Shown here: positions 46,644 to 55,120 of the stretch, in pieces
Layout: each line of letters begins with the position of its first letter
Position numbering within the stretch: position 1 is the stretch's first letter
NCBI RefSeq assembly: GCF_008386395.1
Contig: NZ_CP043761.1
Coordinates: 744,001-808,000, forward strand
Reading direction: 5' to 3'
Length of the DNA stretch: 64,000 nucleotides
DNA from: Paenibacillus sp. 37
Lineage (GTDB): Bacteria; Bacillota; Bacilli; Paenibacillales; Paenibacillaceae
Made by a program: the position numbers and the translations under genes
Notes under the pieces: model-generated
Seen by the model: only the letters and a program-made list of their open reading frames with translations
The model's database searches: none
Told to the model about the DNA's origin: nothing

Positions 46644-47885
46644 TTGAATAAAGCTCAAGGTAGTCAGGCCGTTGCCATGGAGGCAGCGGCAGAGGGCCAG
46701 GCAGTTTCCGTGACCAGCTGGAAGTTTAACTTTGGACCGGACTCGGGAAGAGCAGATGAGACAGGGGATTATCTGAAAGTAACTGCAACAACCGCATATG
46801 AGGAACGCGGAGGATACGGATTCGAAGCAGGATCTCTGGTGTATGAGAAACAACGCATTAGTGATGACGATGTGTCGGATCCCACGAAACAACATCATAA
46901 CCATCCGGGGCAGACAACCATGTCTGCCCGATTGCGTTCGGGCTTCTGTATTCCACTTAAAGCATCCTTCATCGTGGATGTTCCCGATGGAACCTATCAA
47001 GTTTTACTTGTTGCAGGTGATGAATTGGCTGAGACAGTGACCCGTGTGAAAGCTGGTGAGGGCAGGCTTGTACTGCCAACCATTCGTACACTTCCCGGGC
47101 AATTTGCAGAGATGCGATTCTCGGTCGTTGTTCGCGGCGGCAGACTTCGTCTGTCATTCTCCGGTCCTGCACCGAGAATTAATGCTTTGGAGATTACTCT
47201 TGCGAATCAGACCATGACCGTATTTCTTGCCGGGGATTCAACCGTAACAGATCAGCCGGAAAGTGGATATCCGTATTGCGGTTGGGGCCAGTTATTTCCA
47301 GCACAGTTCAAACATGATGTGGCAGTAGATAATCACGCCCAGTCAGGGCGCAGTTCCCGCAGCTTTATGAATGAAGGCAGGCTCAGGGCCATTCTGGAGC
47401 TAATTAAGCCCGAAGATTTTCTGTTTATTCAATTTGGACATAACGATGAGAAGCCGGACCCTGAACGTGGGACCGACCCATTCACAACATATAAGGAATA
47501 TCTGAAAAAGTATATCGATGCTGCCCGTGAAGCCAAGGCTCGTCCGGTGCTCATAACCCCCGTGCATCGTCGCTATTTTGCGGATGATGGCACATTGAAT
47601 GATACACATGGCGATTATATCATCGCCGTTCGTGAGCTTGCAGAAGAGGAAGGTGTTCCGCTGATTGATCTGGCTGAGCGCAGCCGTCTTCTGTTCGAAC
47701 AGGCGGGCGTTGAAGGCACCAAGGACGACTTTATGTGGGTGCTGCCAGGCGAGTATGTGAACTTCCCCTCAGGCGTGGAGGATAACACGCATTTTCAGGA
47801 ACGCGGTGCCCGCCGCCTTGCCCAGCAGGTGGCAGAAGCCATCCGCGAGTTGCAATTGCAACCGCTGCAGATGTATCTGCGGTAG
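46644..47885 (+). CDS. Rhamnogalacturonan acetylesterase-like SGNH hydrolase (YesT/RhgT type)
   Basis: 413 residues. An N-terminal beta domain (about 20-180: SWKFNFGPDSGRADETGDYL, YEERGGYGFE) like a galactose-binding fold precedes the SGNH catalytic domain: block I VFLAGDSTVTDQ, the Gly block AQSGRSSRSF, block III IQFGHND and the late DNTHFQERGARRLAQQV with the catalytic Asp/His. No signal peptide, so it should act inside on imported, acetylated pectin fragments, which fits the transporter operon. TTG start 46644 after AAGGAGGG. Confidence 0.88.
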   Translation: MNKAQGSQAVAMEAAAEGQAVSVTSWKFNFGPDSGRADETGDYLKVTATTAYEERGGYGFEAGSLVYEKQRISDDDVSDPTKQHHNHPGQTTMSARLRSGFCIPLKASFIVDVPDGTYQVLLVAGDELAETVTRVKAGEGRLVLPTIRTLPGQFAEMRFSVVVRGGRLRLSFSGPAPRINALEITLANQTMTVFLAGDSTVTDQPESGYPYCGWGQLFPAQFKHDVAVDNHAQSGRSSRSFMNEGRLRAILELIKPEDFLFIQFGHNDEKPDPERGTDPFTTYKEYLKKYIDAAREAKARPVLITPVHRRYFADDGTLNDTHGDYIIAVRELAEEEGVPLIDLAERSRLLFEQAGVEGTKDDFMWVLPGEYVNFPSGVEDNTHFQERGARRLAQQVAEAIRELQLQPLQMYLR

Positions 47886-48014
47886 GCGAGTAATCATCAC
47901 AGTTGTAAAGGTTCTAATTCTATTGCACTAGTGGATAAGTTCCCGCAGGATTTTAAGTCCTGTTCGTCCGTATTTATGCAAAGCGAGTTAAACGAAGTAA
48001 CGAGCCAGCAAAAG

Positions 48015-48196
48015 TTGCCCAGCGAAAGAGCGAAGGCAATAATCTTTTAAATCAGTCCGGCGAGCGTAGCAGCGGAGGAGGGCGGAATCGGGTAGAGGGA
48101 GCGAAGCGTCCGCCTTTGGAGCGGGATTTCCCCTGCTGAGGGGGGAATTGAATAGAAATCCCGAGCCAACAGCGGCCCACAGCCCGATCCGCCCGC
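48015..48196 (+). ncRNA. Candidate structured element in the 384-bp gap before the ASRT gene
   Basis: The gap 47886-48269 is GC-rich and codes for nothing I accept. It shows nested pairings: GGGCGGAATCGGG (48080-48092) with CCCGATCCGCCC (48183-48194), CGGGATTTC (48122-48130) with GAAATCCCG (48155-48163), and CCC/GGG inside the latter (48131-48133 with 48140-48145). An upstream hairpin TTGCC/GGCAA lies at 48015-48039. Whether it is an RNA, a 5'-UTR switch or a dispersed repeat is open. Confidence 0.45.
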
Positions 48197-48269
48197 CGAA
48201 GCGACTGTCGTGCGAGCCCACCAGATTTTTAACCTATATTGCAATCGCAAAAAAGGAGGATGTATTTCA

Positions 48270-48686
48270 ATGACACCTGACCAGACAGAATCAGGCACAT
48301 CTGCCCGTAAGAACGTTTCAGTAGCTACAGGTCACACCTACTGGGTCATTCCGGATGGTTACATTCCCCCGGAGAGCCGGGGCACATTGGAGAGTCATGA
48401 GAGCATCTGTGTACTGAACACCAGTGCCACGGATGCGGAGCTGCACATCACGATTTACTTTGAAGACAGAGAACCACTCGAAGGTATGGTCGCTGAAGTG
48501 CCAGCGAGAAGGACGAAGCATATTCGCACTGCATCGCTACGATCCGGGGAGCAGTCTATTCCGCCGGGCGTGCCTTATGCGATTACGGTTTCCAGCAATA
48601 TCCCCGTTATCGTCCAGTACAGTCGTTTGGATACGACCCAGCCTGAATTGGCTTTGATGAGTGTCATGGCGTATCCATTAGGATAA
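48270..48686 (+). CDS. Sensory rhodopsin transducer family protein (ASRT-like)
   Basis: 138 residues. Matches the PF07100-type family: WVIPDGYIPPESRG, SHESICVLNTSATDAELHITIYFEDREP, PARRTKHIRT and the terminal PVIVQYSRLDTTQPELALMSVMAYP. In Anabaena the family transmits the signal of a photosensory rhodopsin, but no rhodopsin is encoded here. Orphan copies occur near carbohydrate genes and may bind sugar or DNA. ATG 48270 has AAAAAAGGAGGA upstream; the frame extends to 48210 without a site. Confidence 0.87.
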   Translation: MTPDQTESGTSARKNVSVATGHTYWVIPDGYIPPESRGTLESHESICVLNTSATDAELHITIYFEDREPLEGMVAEVPARRTKHIRTASLRSGEQSIPPGVPYAITVSSNIPVIVQYSRLDTTQPELALMSVMAYPLG

Positions 48687-48716
48687 CTTCCCCAATCGAC
48701 AGCAGTTGGAGATGGT

Positions 48717-48761
48717 AAGAAGCCCCGTAACCTTGCATCCAATGCAGGCACGGGGCTTCTT
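48717..48761. terminator. Bidirectional terminator between the ASRT gene and the ger operon
   Basis: AAGAAGCCCCGT and ACGGGGCTTCTT with an inner TTGCAT/ATGCA pairing, then TTTTC. Confidence 0.9.
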
Positions 48762-48770
48762 TTTCTTCAT

Positions 48771-49928
48771 TTATTCGCTGTATTTATACGTGCTCGCATT
48801 AAGGATATCCACGTGAACCTCCACTTTTCCAAGCTTAAAACGTTGGAGTGGGTCCGCCCGGTTGTAGACTTCCTGTTTCCATAAGGGAAGGTTGTGGCGA
48901 TATAAGTGTTCCACAAGACCGTATGAATCAATCATGCGTGACTTGGTTTTTTCGAACGTATCTCGGATTTGGGATTCGATTTGTTTCTCCGCTTCTTGTT
49001 CCATGGCCTGAGGCGTGCGCGGGGCTCCATGGTCTTCGGTGATGGAACTTTTGACCGAGGTAACCAGATCAAATGTGACGCCATCTCCTTGTTTCCTTGC
49101 CTTGATTCTAGTCTTGGGATCACGAAGCATCAGGGTTAAATCAGGAGTCTTTCGACCATTCCCATATACGTATAGTGGGTACTGATGTACGCGCTCATAA
49201 TTTACGTATCGTGTACCGTCCGCGTCTGCTCCTGCAACTCTACCCTGACTTGTTCCTTTGGAAATAACATAAAATCCATCCATTCTAACAAGGGGGGGAG
49301 TTTTATCCCCGTTGAACCAAGTCTCGTTCCTTGTTGAAACCGAGGGTAAAAGAACAACGGAAGCTGGCTCCCGTAGTCCATCAAGAAGCTGATGGAGCCG
49401 GATTGGTTCGTAACCGGAATGCTGTTTGTATAGCCTCATGGGCTCAAATAACTCAATGGTCTGGGCGGATTGGTTCAGCAGCGCAGAAGGGGAGAGCACG
49501 TCCGGAATGTTATGTTCTGTCGCGTAAATCCAGGGTGTATATCTCAGTTGACCTGAATGCAGCAACGTGTTAAATATATCCTCCAGCTTCCCGTCGAGAG
49601 CATTTTTCGATAAAACAATAGCTTTAACATGAGTCCAGAGCGTTTGCTGCTGTGACGTTTCATACAAGTCGTTAATAGCCATACTCAGTGTTGTACCTTC
49701 GCCCCGTCCAATCCAGATATCCCTTGTCTCCCGGGAAGTTGGTGTTTCCTGTTTTGCAATACTGGAGAAGTCAATCAGTTGGGCATACGCAATATACCGG
49801 TTGTCTACATAATCAATTCCTATCGCCGTAATGAAGTTTATACTTTGCACCTCTTTGGAATCCCAGCACCCCGTTAGCAGGATCAAGCAGCATATAAGAA
49901 GGCCGCTTATGGATACCCATCGTTTCAC
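48771..49928 (-). CDS. Spore germination lipoprotein (GerC/Ger(x)C family)
   Basis: 385 residues. The GTG start at 49928 follows GGAGGAAAC; a longer frame lies inside the upstream gene. Lipoprotein signal with LLTGC near residue 20, then the Ger(x)C domain pattern WDSKEVQSINFITAIGIDY. Third subunit of a germinant receptor. Its first four bases overlap the GerA stop. Confidence 0.92.
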   Translation of the reverse strand: MKRWVSISGLLICCLILLTGCWDSKEVQSINFITAIGIDYVDNRYIAYAQLIDFSSIAKQETPTSRETRDIWIGRGEGTTLSMAINDLYETSQQQTLWTHVKAIVLSKNALDGKLEDIFNTLLHSGQLRYTPWIYATEHNIPDVLSPSALLNQSAQTIELFEPMRLYKQHSGYEPIRLHQLLDGLREPASVVLLPSVSTRNETWFNGDKTPPLVRMDGFYVISKGTSQGRVAGADADGTRYVNYERVHQYPLYVYGNGRKTPDLTLMLRDPKTRIKARKQGDGVTFDLVTSVKSSITEDHGAPRTPQAMEQEAEKQIESQIRDTFEKTKSRMIDSYGLVEHLYRHNLPLWKQEVYNRADPLQRFKLGKVEVHVDILNASTYKYSE

Positions 49929-51394
49929 GGACGTTTCCTCCGGCGGGTAGAATCCTGTGTATGAAGTGCTTCTGGGCGCTTGGTTCTTTTCATGGAAGGT
50001 GGCATGGATACGGCCTGAGTGAAGTCTCCGGGAATGTAAGGAGATACAGGTGACAGATAGGATACGCCATAACACTCCAACGATACGAGATGCACCAACA
50101 GGGCGAATAGTCCGATCATAAAACCGAACAATCCAAGAATTGAAGAGACGAGTAACATCCCGATCCGAACATGGGCAGTAGCCCCGCTTAGCACAGTATT
50201 CACGAGAATATAACTAGAGATGACCGAGATCGCAACCGTGACTATTATGGTGGGAGAAGTAATCCCTGCACGAATAGCGGCATCCCCAATAATAAGCCCG
50301 CCAACAACGCTGACCGTTTGCCCCAACGCACGTGGTAATCTACGCCCTGCTTCGTTGAATAGCTCAAACATAAAGATCATCAGGAACGCTTCCAGCGTCA
50401 CCGGCATGGGCAGGCCCATTCGAGTACCAGCAATTGTAGCCAAGAGAGGTAGTGGGATCTGTTCCACATTGAAACTGGTCAGGCCGATATAGAAGGCTGG
50501 GAAGAAACAGGCAATCAGCAGTCCGGATATACGCAAAATTCGTTCGAAAGTAACGATGAAAAAGGGTGTACTTTCGTCTTCAGGAGATTTCAATTGATTG
50601 AAAAGTGTAGTTGGCGCGATGACCGCTACAGGAGAGCCTTCAATAAGAACGGCAAACCGTCCATTTAACAGGGAATCGACAACAAAATCAGGACGTTCAG
50701 TGTTATCCGTGAGCGGAAAGATGCTCCGAACCCCTCCCATGACAGCCCGCTCCATGATCGAGGTTCCCAGAATGCCATCGATCTCAATCTGATCCAGATT
50801 GTGTCGTGCTTCTTTTAGAATGTCTGGATTAATAATATCTTTTACATATACAAGTCCAATGGCAGTTTGAGTACGTCCGCCTTTGACATATTTCTCATAA
50901 CACATCGAAGATGTTTTCATTCGTTTGCGTATAAGGGCCACGTTGGTAGTGAGTTCTTCGGTGAATCCATCGCGCGGGCCTTTAACTGATGTTTCAATGG
51001 CTGATTCTTCGGGACTGCGTCCCGGGATATCAGCAATATCTACACTGCAGGACTGTACACCATTACCGAAAATGATCAATAGTTGTCCACTAAATATCAA
51101 CATATTAAGCTTGTTAGTATCTTTGAGGTCATCCAACGGATTCAATGTTAAGCCGAGTTCTTTGGGATGTGATTCCTCAATGATCAGGGAGTGCTGTTCC
51201 AGACGGGGAATGATAAATTGGTTAATTTGTTTACCGTCGACGAGACCGTCACAATAAAGCAGAATTACGGGCTGATCAGATTCGTCTTTAACAGGAAAGG
51301 TCTGAATAACGACATCTGCACATGGATTGAATTGCTCTTTCAAAGAGGCAAGCAGTGTTTCATGGGACGTGGTGTCAATCGCTTGATGCTCCAT
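49925..51394 (-). CDS. Spore germination protein GerA family (receptor A subunit)
   Basis: 489 residues. The N-terminal soluble half (1-290) contains RSPEESAIETSVKGPRDGFTEE and GRFAVLIEGSPVAVIAPTTL. The C-terminal half has about five to six membrane helices ending in a basic tail. ATG 51394 has AGAGGAGGAAAC; an in-frame start at 51454 lies inside the GerB gene. Gene order is B-A-C, each overlapping the next. Confidence 0.93.
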   Translation of the reverse strand: MEHQAIDTTSHETLLASLKEQFNPCADVVIQTFPVKDESDQPVILLYCDGLVDGKQINQFIIPRLEQHSLIIEESHPKELGLTLNPLDDLKDTNKLNMLIFSGQLLIIFGNGVQSCSVDIADIPGRSPEESAIETSVKGPRDGFTEELTTNVALIRKRMKTSSMCYEKYVKGGRTQTAIGLVYVKDIINPDILKEARHNLDQIEIDGILGTSIMERAVMGGVRSIFPLTDNTERPDFVVDSLLNGRFAVLIEGSPVAVIAPTTLFNQLKSPEDESTPFFIVTFERILRISGLLIACFFPAFYIGLTSFNVEQIPLPLLATIAGTRMGLPMPVTLEAFLMIFMFELFNEAGRRLPRALGQTVSVVGGLIIGDAAIRAGITSPTIIVTVAISVISSYILVNTVLSGATAHVRIGMLLVSSILGLFGFMIGLFALLVHLVSLECYGVSYLSPVSPYIPGDFTQAVSMPPSMKRTKRPEALHTQDSTRRRKRP

Positions 51395-52481
51395 GATGTT
51401 TCCTCCTCTGATGGCGTGAATGGATAAAGGCAACCGTCGTCGCGATAATCGCAAGTCCGCTCAGATACACGAGATTGAACGGAAATATGTATTCGACCAG
51501 AAGCTTTTCGAAGGTCATATCATCCATAGGATACAACATGGTCAGGATAAAGAAGACACCCAACGAGATACAACTGATAAGCCTTTTGGTAGAGCTCTTA
51601 ATATTCCATATTTCAACTACAATATACATGGCAAGACTAATTCGGGTGAATGCACCTGCCAGCCATTGGTAGATTGAAAAGAAGTCGGTCTGGGCAATGT
51701 ATTTGCCCAGAGAGGCAATTCGCCATTCTTCAAAGGCGGGATATCTCATTTTGGCAGCCTCAAAAGGATCGAATTCCACAATCGCCCCAATGAGTGGGCC
51801 GACAGTCAGTCCTACAAGAATGAGTGCGAGCATCAGATACTGCCATACACGTATACGTTTGGTGAGATGAGGCTGGATGTACCAGATGAACAGCAGTTCA
51901 AACATGCCTGCAAGACTGTAGACCATGCCATTAAGAATAGGATGCCATCCATGTTCAAGAACGGGCAACAGACGACTGTAGTCCTTGTACTGGGTATTTA
52001 CGATAGCAACATAGAAACCTAACAAGACAACTAGTGGCAGGACTAACCCTGCGGTAAAGGCCAGCGAGCGAATACCTTTATACGCAGCGTAGGCACAGAG
52101 AGACATCAGGGCAATACTGGTTACCAACACGGGCGTTTCGGTCAGATAGTTCGTTTTAGCCCAAGCCGTGGTATCATGCAGTGTGAAAAAGATTACGCTT
52201 AGAAAAAAGAGACTGTTACCAACTCGAAATAACATGCCAATGGGCTTCCCGAGACGGGAGGTTAACCAATCATGCAGGGTTTGATGCTGTAGGAAACGAG
52301 AGACATAGGCGAGCATTAGCGCAAATATCAGAAATGGTCCGGCTGATAGCAGGACGGAAATCCAAGAATCCCTTTTGGCCGCAGCCAAAAGGGCAGGAAT
52401 AATCAGAACATGGCTGATCAAGCCAACGGACAACATGATCAACATCATAGCTTGTAAAAAAGAAGGCTGTGTTCGTTTCAT
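51375..52481 (-). CDS. Spore germination permease (GerB family)
   Basis: 368 residues, about ten transmembrane helices, amino-acid-permease-like fold. Opening MKRTQPSFLQAMMLIMLSVG. B subunit of the germinant receptor, thought to take part in recognising small germinants. First gene of the operon; the ATG has AAAGGGGACCCC-type bases upstream rather than a strong site. Confidence 0.92.
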   Translation of the reverse strand: MKRTQPSFLQAMMLIMLSVGLISHVLIIPALLAAAKRDSWISVLLSAGPFLIFALMLAYVSRFLQHQTLHDWLTSRLGKPIGMLFRVGNSLFFLSVIFFTLHDTTAWAKTNYLTETPVLVTSIALMSLCAYAAYKGIRSLAFTAGLVLPLVVLLGFYVAIVNTQYKDYSRLLPVLEHGWHPILNGMVYSLAGMFELLFIWYIQPHLTKRIRVWQYLMLALILVGLTVGPLIGAIVEFDPFEAAKMRYPAFEEWRIASLGKYIAQTDFFSIYQWLAGAFTRISLAMYIVVEIWNIKSSTKRLISCISLGVFFILTMLYPMDDMTFEKLLVEYIFPFNLVYLSGLAIIATTVAFIHSRHQRRKHHGASSD

Positions 52482-52550
52482 GCTGAGGGGTCCCCTTTTC
52501 CCAATAGACTGTCCTCAGCAGTGTTAACGTGATTGGGGCGCTTCATACCG

Positions 52551-53543
52551 TCAGTTGAAATAACGAATACCCATGGCTTCTCTTACCTCTAACATCGTTT
52601 CCCGGGCCGCTTTCCTGGCCTCACGGGTACCCTCGATAAGAATCTCTTTCACTTGATCATCACGCTGTTCATAATAATTCCGTCGTTCGCGAAAAGGAGC
52701 AAGCAGATCATTGATGGCTTCACCTGCGATCTGTTTACAATCTTTGCATCCAATCCGCCCCTGACTGCAACTGGCATGTATTTCGTCTGCGTTCTCCTTG
52801 CGGAAAAGCTGATGATAGGCAAAAACAGGGCAGATATCCGGGTGTCCTGGATCAGAACGATGGATGCGGGCAGGATCAGTCTTGGCCTTGATCAATTTGG
52901 CTTTTACATCTTCAGGACTTGCATTTAATGAGATCGCATTGCCCATGCTTTTGCTCATCTTACCAACGCCATCCAGTCCCCCAAGCCGCTCTCCGGTCAA
53001 AATGCGGGGTTCGGGGAGAATGGGAGCGTATAACTCGTTGAACCGGCGAACCAATTTTCGTGCTGTCTCAATGTGAGGAATCTGATCTTCCCCTGCCGGA
53101 ACAAGGGTGGCTTTACAGAATGCAATATCAGCAGCCTGACTGACCGGATATCCGAGAAATCCGTAGTACAGGTCGGTATATCCGCGATCACGTGCTTCGC
53201 TCTTGATGGTCGGATTATGCCGGAGTGTATTGACGGTAACAAACATGGAGAAGATCACAGTCAATTCCGCAATTTCCGGAATCATGGATTGAATGAACAG
53301 GGTAGCTTTGTTCGGATCAATGCCTACGGCGAGGTAATCAAGCGTGACTTGATGAACACTATCTGCAATCAGGCCAGGTTGATCATAGTGGGTGGTGAGT
53401 GCCTGAACATCTGCCAGTAAAATATAGGTTTTGTACTCTTCCTGCAATTGCACCCGACTGCGCAGGCTGCCTACGTAATGGCCGAGATGAAGTTGTCCGG
53501 TAGTCCGATCTCCTGTCAAAATAATATCCTTGTTTTTGTTCAT
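52551..53543 (-). CDS. trpS: Tryptophanyl-tRNA synthetase
   Basis: Charges tRNA-Trp. 330 residues, class I: the HIGH-like QLHLGHYVGSLRSR and the KMSKS loop GKMSKSMGNAISL are clear. AAAGGAG precedes the ATG. Controlled by a T-box leader with a UGG specifier, as expected. Confidence 0.97.
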   Translation of the reverse strand: MNKNKDIILTGDRTTGQLHLGHYVGSLRSRVQLQEEYKTYILLADVQALTTHYDQPGLIADSVHQVTLDYLAVGIDPNKATLFIQSMIPEIAELTVIFSMFVTVNTLRHNPTIKSEARDRGYTDLYYGFLGYPVSQAADIAFCKATLVPAGEDQIPHIETARKLVRRFNELYAPILPEPRILTGERLGGLDGVGKMSKSMGNAISLNASPEDVKAKLIKAKTDPARIHRSDPGHPDICPVFAYHQLFRKENADEIHASCSQGRIGCKDCKQIAGEAINDLLAPFRERRNYYEQRDDQVKEILIEGTREARKAARETMLEVREAMGIRYFN

Positions 53544-53639
53544 GGTTTATTCTCCTTTGGTTTTGTGATTTTTCAACGTTGAGCTGTCGCCACCAGCCGT
53601 CTTCCACGACCATCACCTCCTTTCAGCCTGCAAAAAAAT

Positions 53640-53985
53640 CAAAAAAGCTTCGTCTTTTATCCCATTCCCCGGTTGGGAACAGAATAAAGGACGAAGCTTG
53701 TGCCTCGCGGTCCCACCTTCATTGGCCGCTCTGTTGCGGCCCACTTGAGGGATACGGATGAGGTATCTACCGGGAGCTCTTTTATGAGCTTCCATGCCTA
53801 TCGATATCCTGTCCATGGATAACGGCTGGACATGCCGCCTCGCCTACTGAAAGTGTGTATTCCTAGGAAAGGATACAGACTTTGTTCAACTTGGAACTCC
53901 GAAGCCCATTTCCACATATCCGATGCACCGACTCCCACCAGCCGCCGGCTCTCTGTAGCATCCTGACATATGTACTTCTCTTCAT
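53640..53985 (-). promoter_or_regulatory. T-box riboswitch of trpS (tRNA-Trp sensing)
   Basis: Read on the - strand: a stem I region with AGAGAGCCGG...GGTGGGAGTC, the specifier loop context GAAATGGGC with TGG at 53908-53906, and the T-box core AAGGTGGGACCGCGAGGC near 53720-53703. The terminator follows at 53699-53641. Uncharged tRNA-Trp would switch on trpS. Confidence 0.93.
53641..53699 (-). terminator. T-box-controlled terminator of trpS
   Basis: AAGCTTCGTC-TTTAT and ATAAA-GACGAAGCTT arms with a T-run on the - strand. Confidence 0.9.
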
Positions 53986-54024
53986 CATCGCGGATAACAA
54001 ATGTTTACAATTTCCAGAATTATA

Positions 54025-54960
54025 TCACGCTTTGATTCCACTGACCAGCCTATGTTTGCGACCGCTCATATTGGTGCCAAGCACACCAGCGATAATCAAC
54101 AATGCACCAATATAGTGGTAGCTACCCACTGGTTCATGCAGAATCCATGCCCCTCCTACAATAGAGATGAGCGTGGACAGATTGCTGAATACACTCATTT
54201 GGGAAGCCTCCAGATGGGTCAGGGCATAGCTCGCAAGCAGGGTGGAGATCATGGTGGAGAGGATCGCCAGATAAGCGAGTGCACCCAGATAGGATGCATC
54301 TCCCAGTGGTTTGATGTAATCCATCATGGAGCCGCTGGACGCATGGCGGATCAGGGAAGCTGCGTTAAATACAATACAGCCAACCATCAGTGTGACCCAG
54401 GTTAATTCCATTGGTTTATACTTCTGGGTTAATGGTCTTGCAAGCACGCCATACCCTGCAAAACAGACCGTGGAGAGTAGCAATAATGCAATACCCTTCA
54501 GGTTACCTATAGACATGCCACTTCCTTGCATTATGAAAATAAAGACCACTCCAGCGACAGACAGTAGCAGGAACAGCTTCTGCATCGTGGATGTGCGTTC
54601 TTTCAGGAAGACTGAAGCGAGAACGAGTGTGAATACAGGGGCCATGGCCTGAATAATACCCGCTTCCGATGAGTTGGAAGAGACAAGTCCAAAGGCTTGA
54701 AAGGCAAAAAATAAGACGGGAGATAACAGCCCCAGTGGAATGATTCGCCACAGATCACGAAGGCTCAGTCGGATCTTGATCCAACCCAAAATGACAGGAA
54801 TGCTGACAACGATCAGCGACAGAGCGAATCGATGGGCAAGCACATCAATGGGATGTGCAACAGTGACGGTCATTTTAACAAATAGAAAAGATAGACCTAT
54901 AATAGCCGCGTATAGTATAGCTGCGATATAAGCGTATCCCCGAGTGTGTGTTGTGTTCAT
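54025..54960 (-). CDS. EamA-family drug/metabolite exporter (DMT superfamily)
   Basis: 311 residues with about ten transmembrane helices in two EamA repeats (about 10-145 and 160-300). Opens MNTTHTRGYAYIAAILYAAI. Substrate unknown. Divergent from the MocR-type regulator, which suggests that the regulator controls this exporter. The start is preceded by GGAGG. Confidence 0.88.
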   Translation of the reverse strand: MNTTHTRGYAYIAAILYAAIIGLSFLFVKMTVTVAHPIDVLAHRFALSLIVVSIPVILGWIKIRLSLRDLWRIIPLGLLSPVLFFAFQAFGLVSSNSSEAGIIQAMAPVFTLVLASVFLKERTSTMQKLFLLLSVAGVVFIFIMQGSGMSIGNLKGIALLLLSTVCFAGYGVLARPLTQKYKPMELTWVTLMVGCIVFNAASLIRHASSGSMMDYIKPLGDASYLGALAYLAILSTMISTLLASYALTHLEASQMSVFSNLSTLISIVGGAWILHEPVGSYHYIGALLIIAGVLGTNMSGRKHRLVSGIKA

Positions 54961-55120
54961 GAATGCTCCTCCAATACAGTAGTCATAGCTCTTTATTTTT
55001 CAATATCCTGAATAATGTCAGGTTCGAAGGCATGTGCTGGCCTTATTCAATATACTGCCAGGTGCATCGTGCTACAATAGATAAAAGGATGAACTGTAAC
55101 GGTACAATTGTGGGAGAGGG

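Noticed and set aside
47988..48298. Two - strand frames in the gap before the ASRT gene
   Set aside because: They cover the GC-rich structured element and carry no ribosome binding site; their composition follows the repeats rather than a protein.
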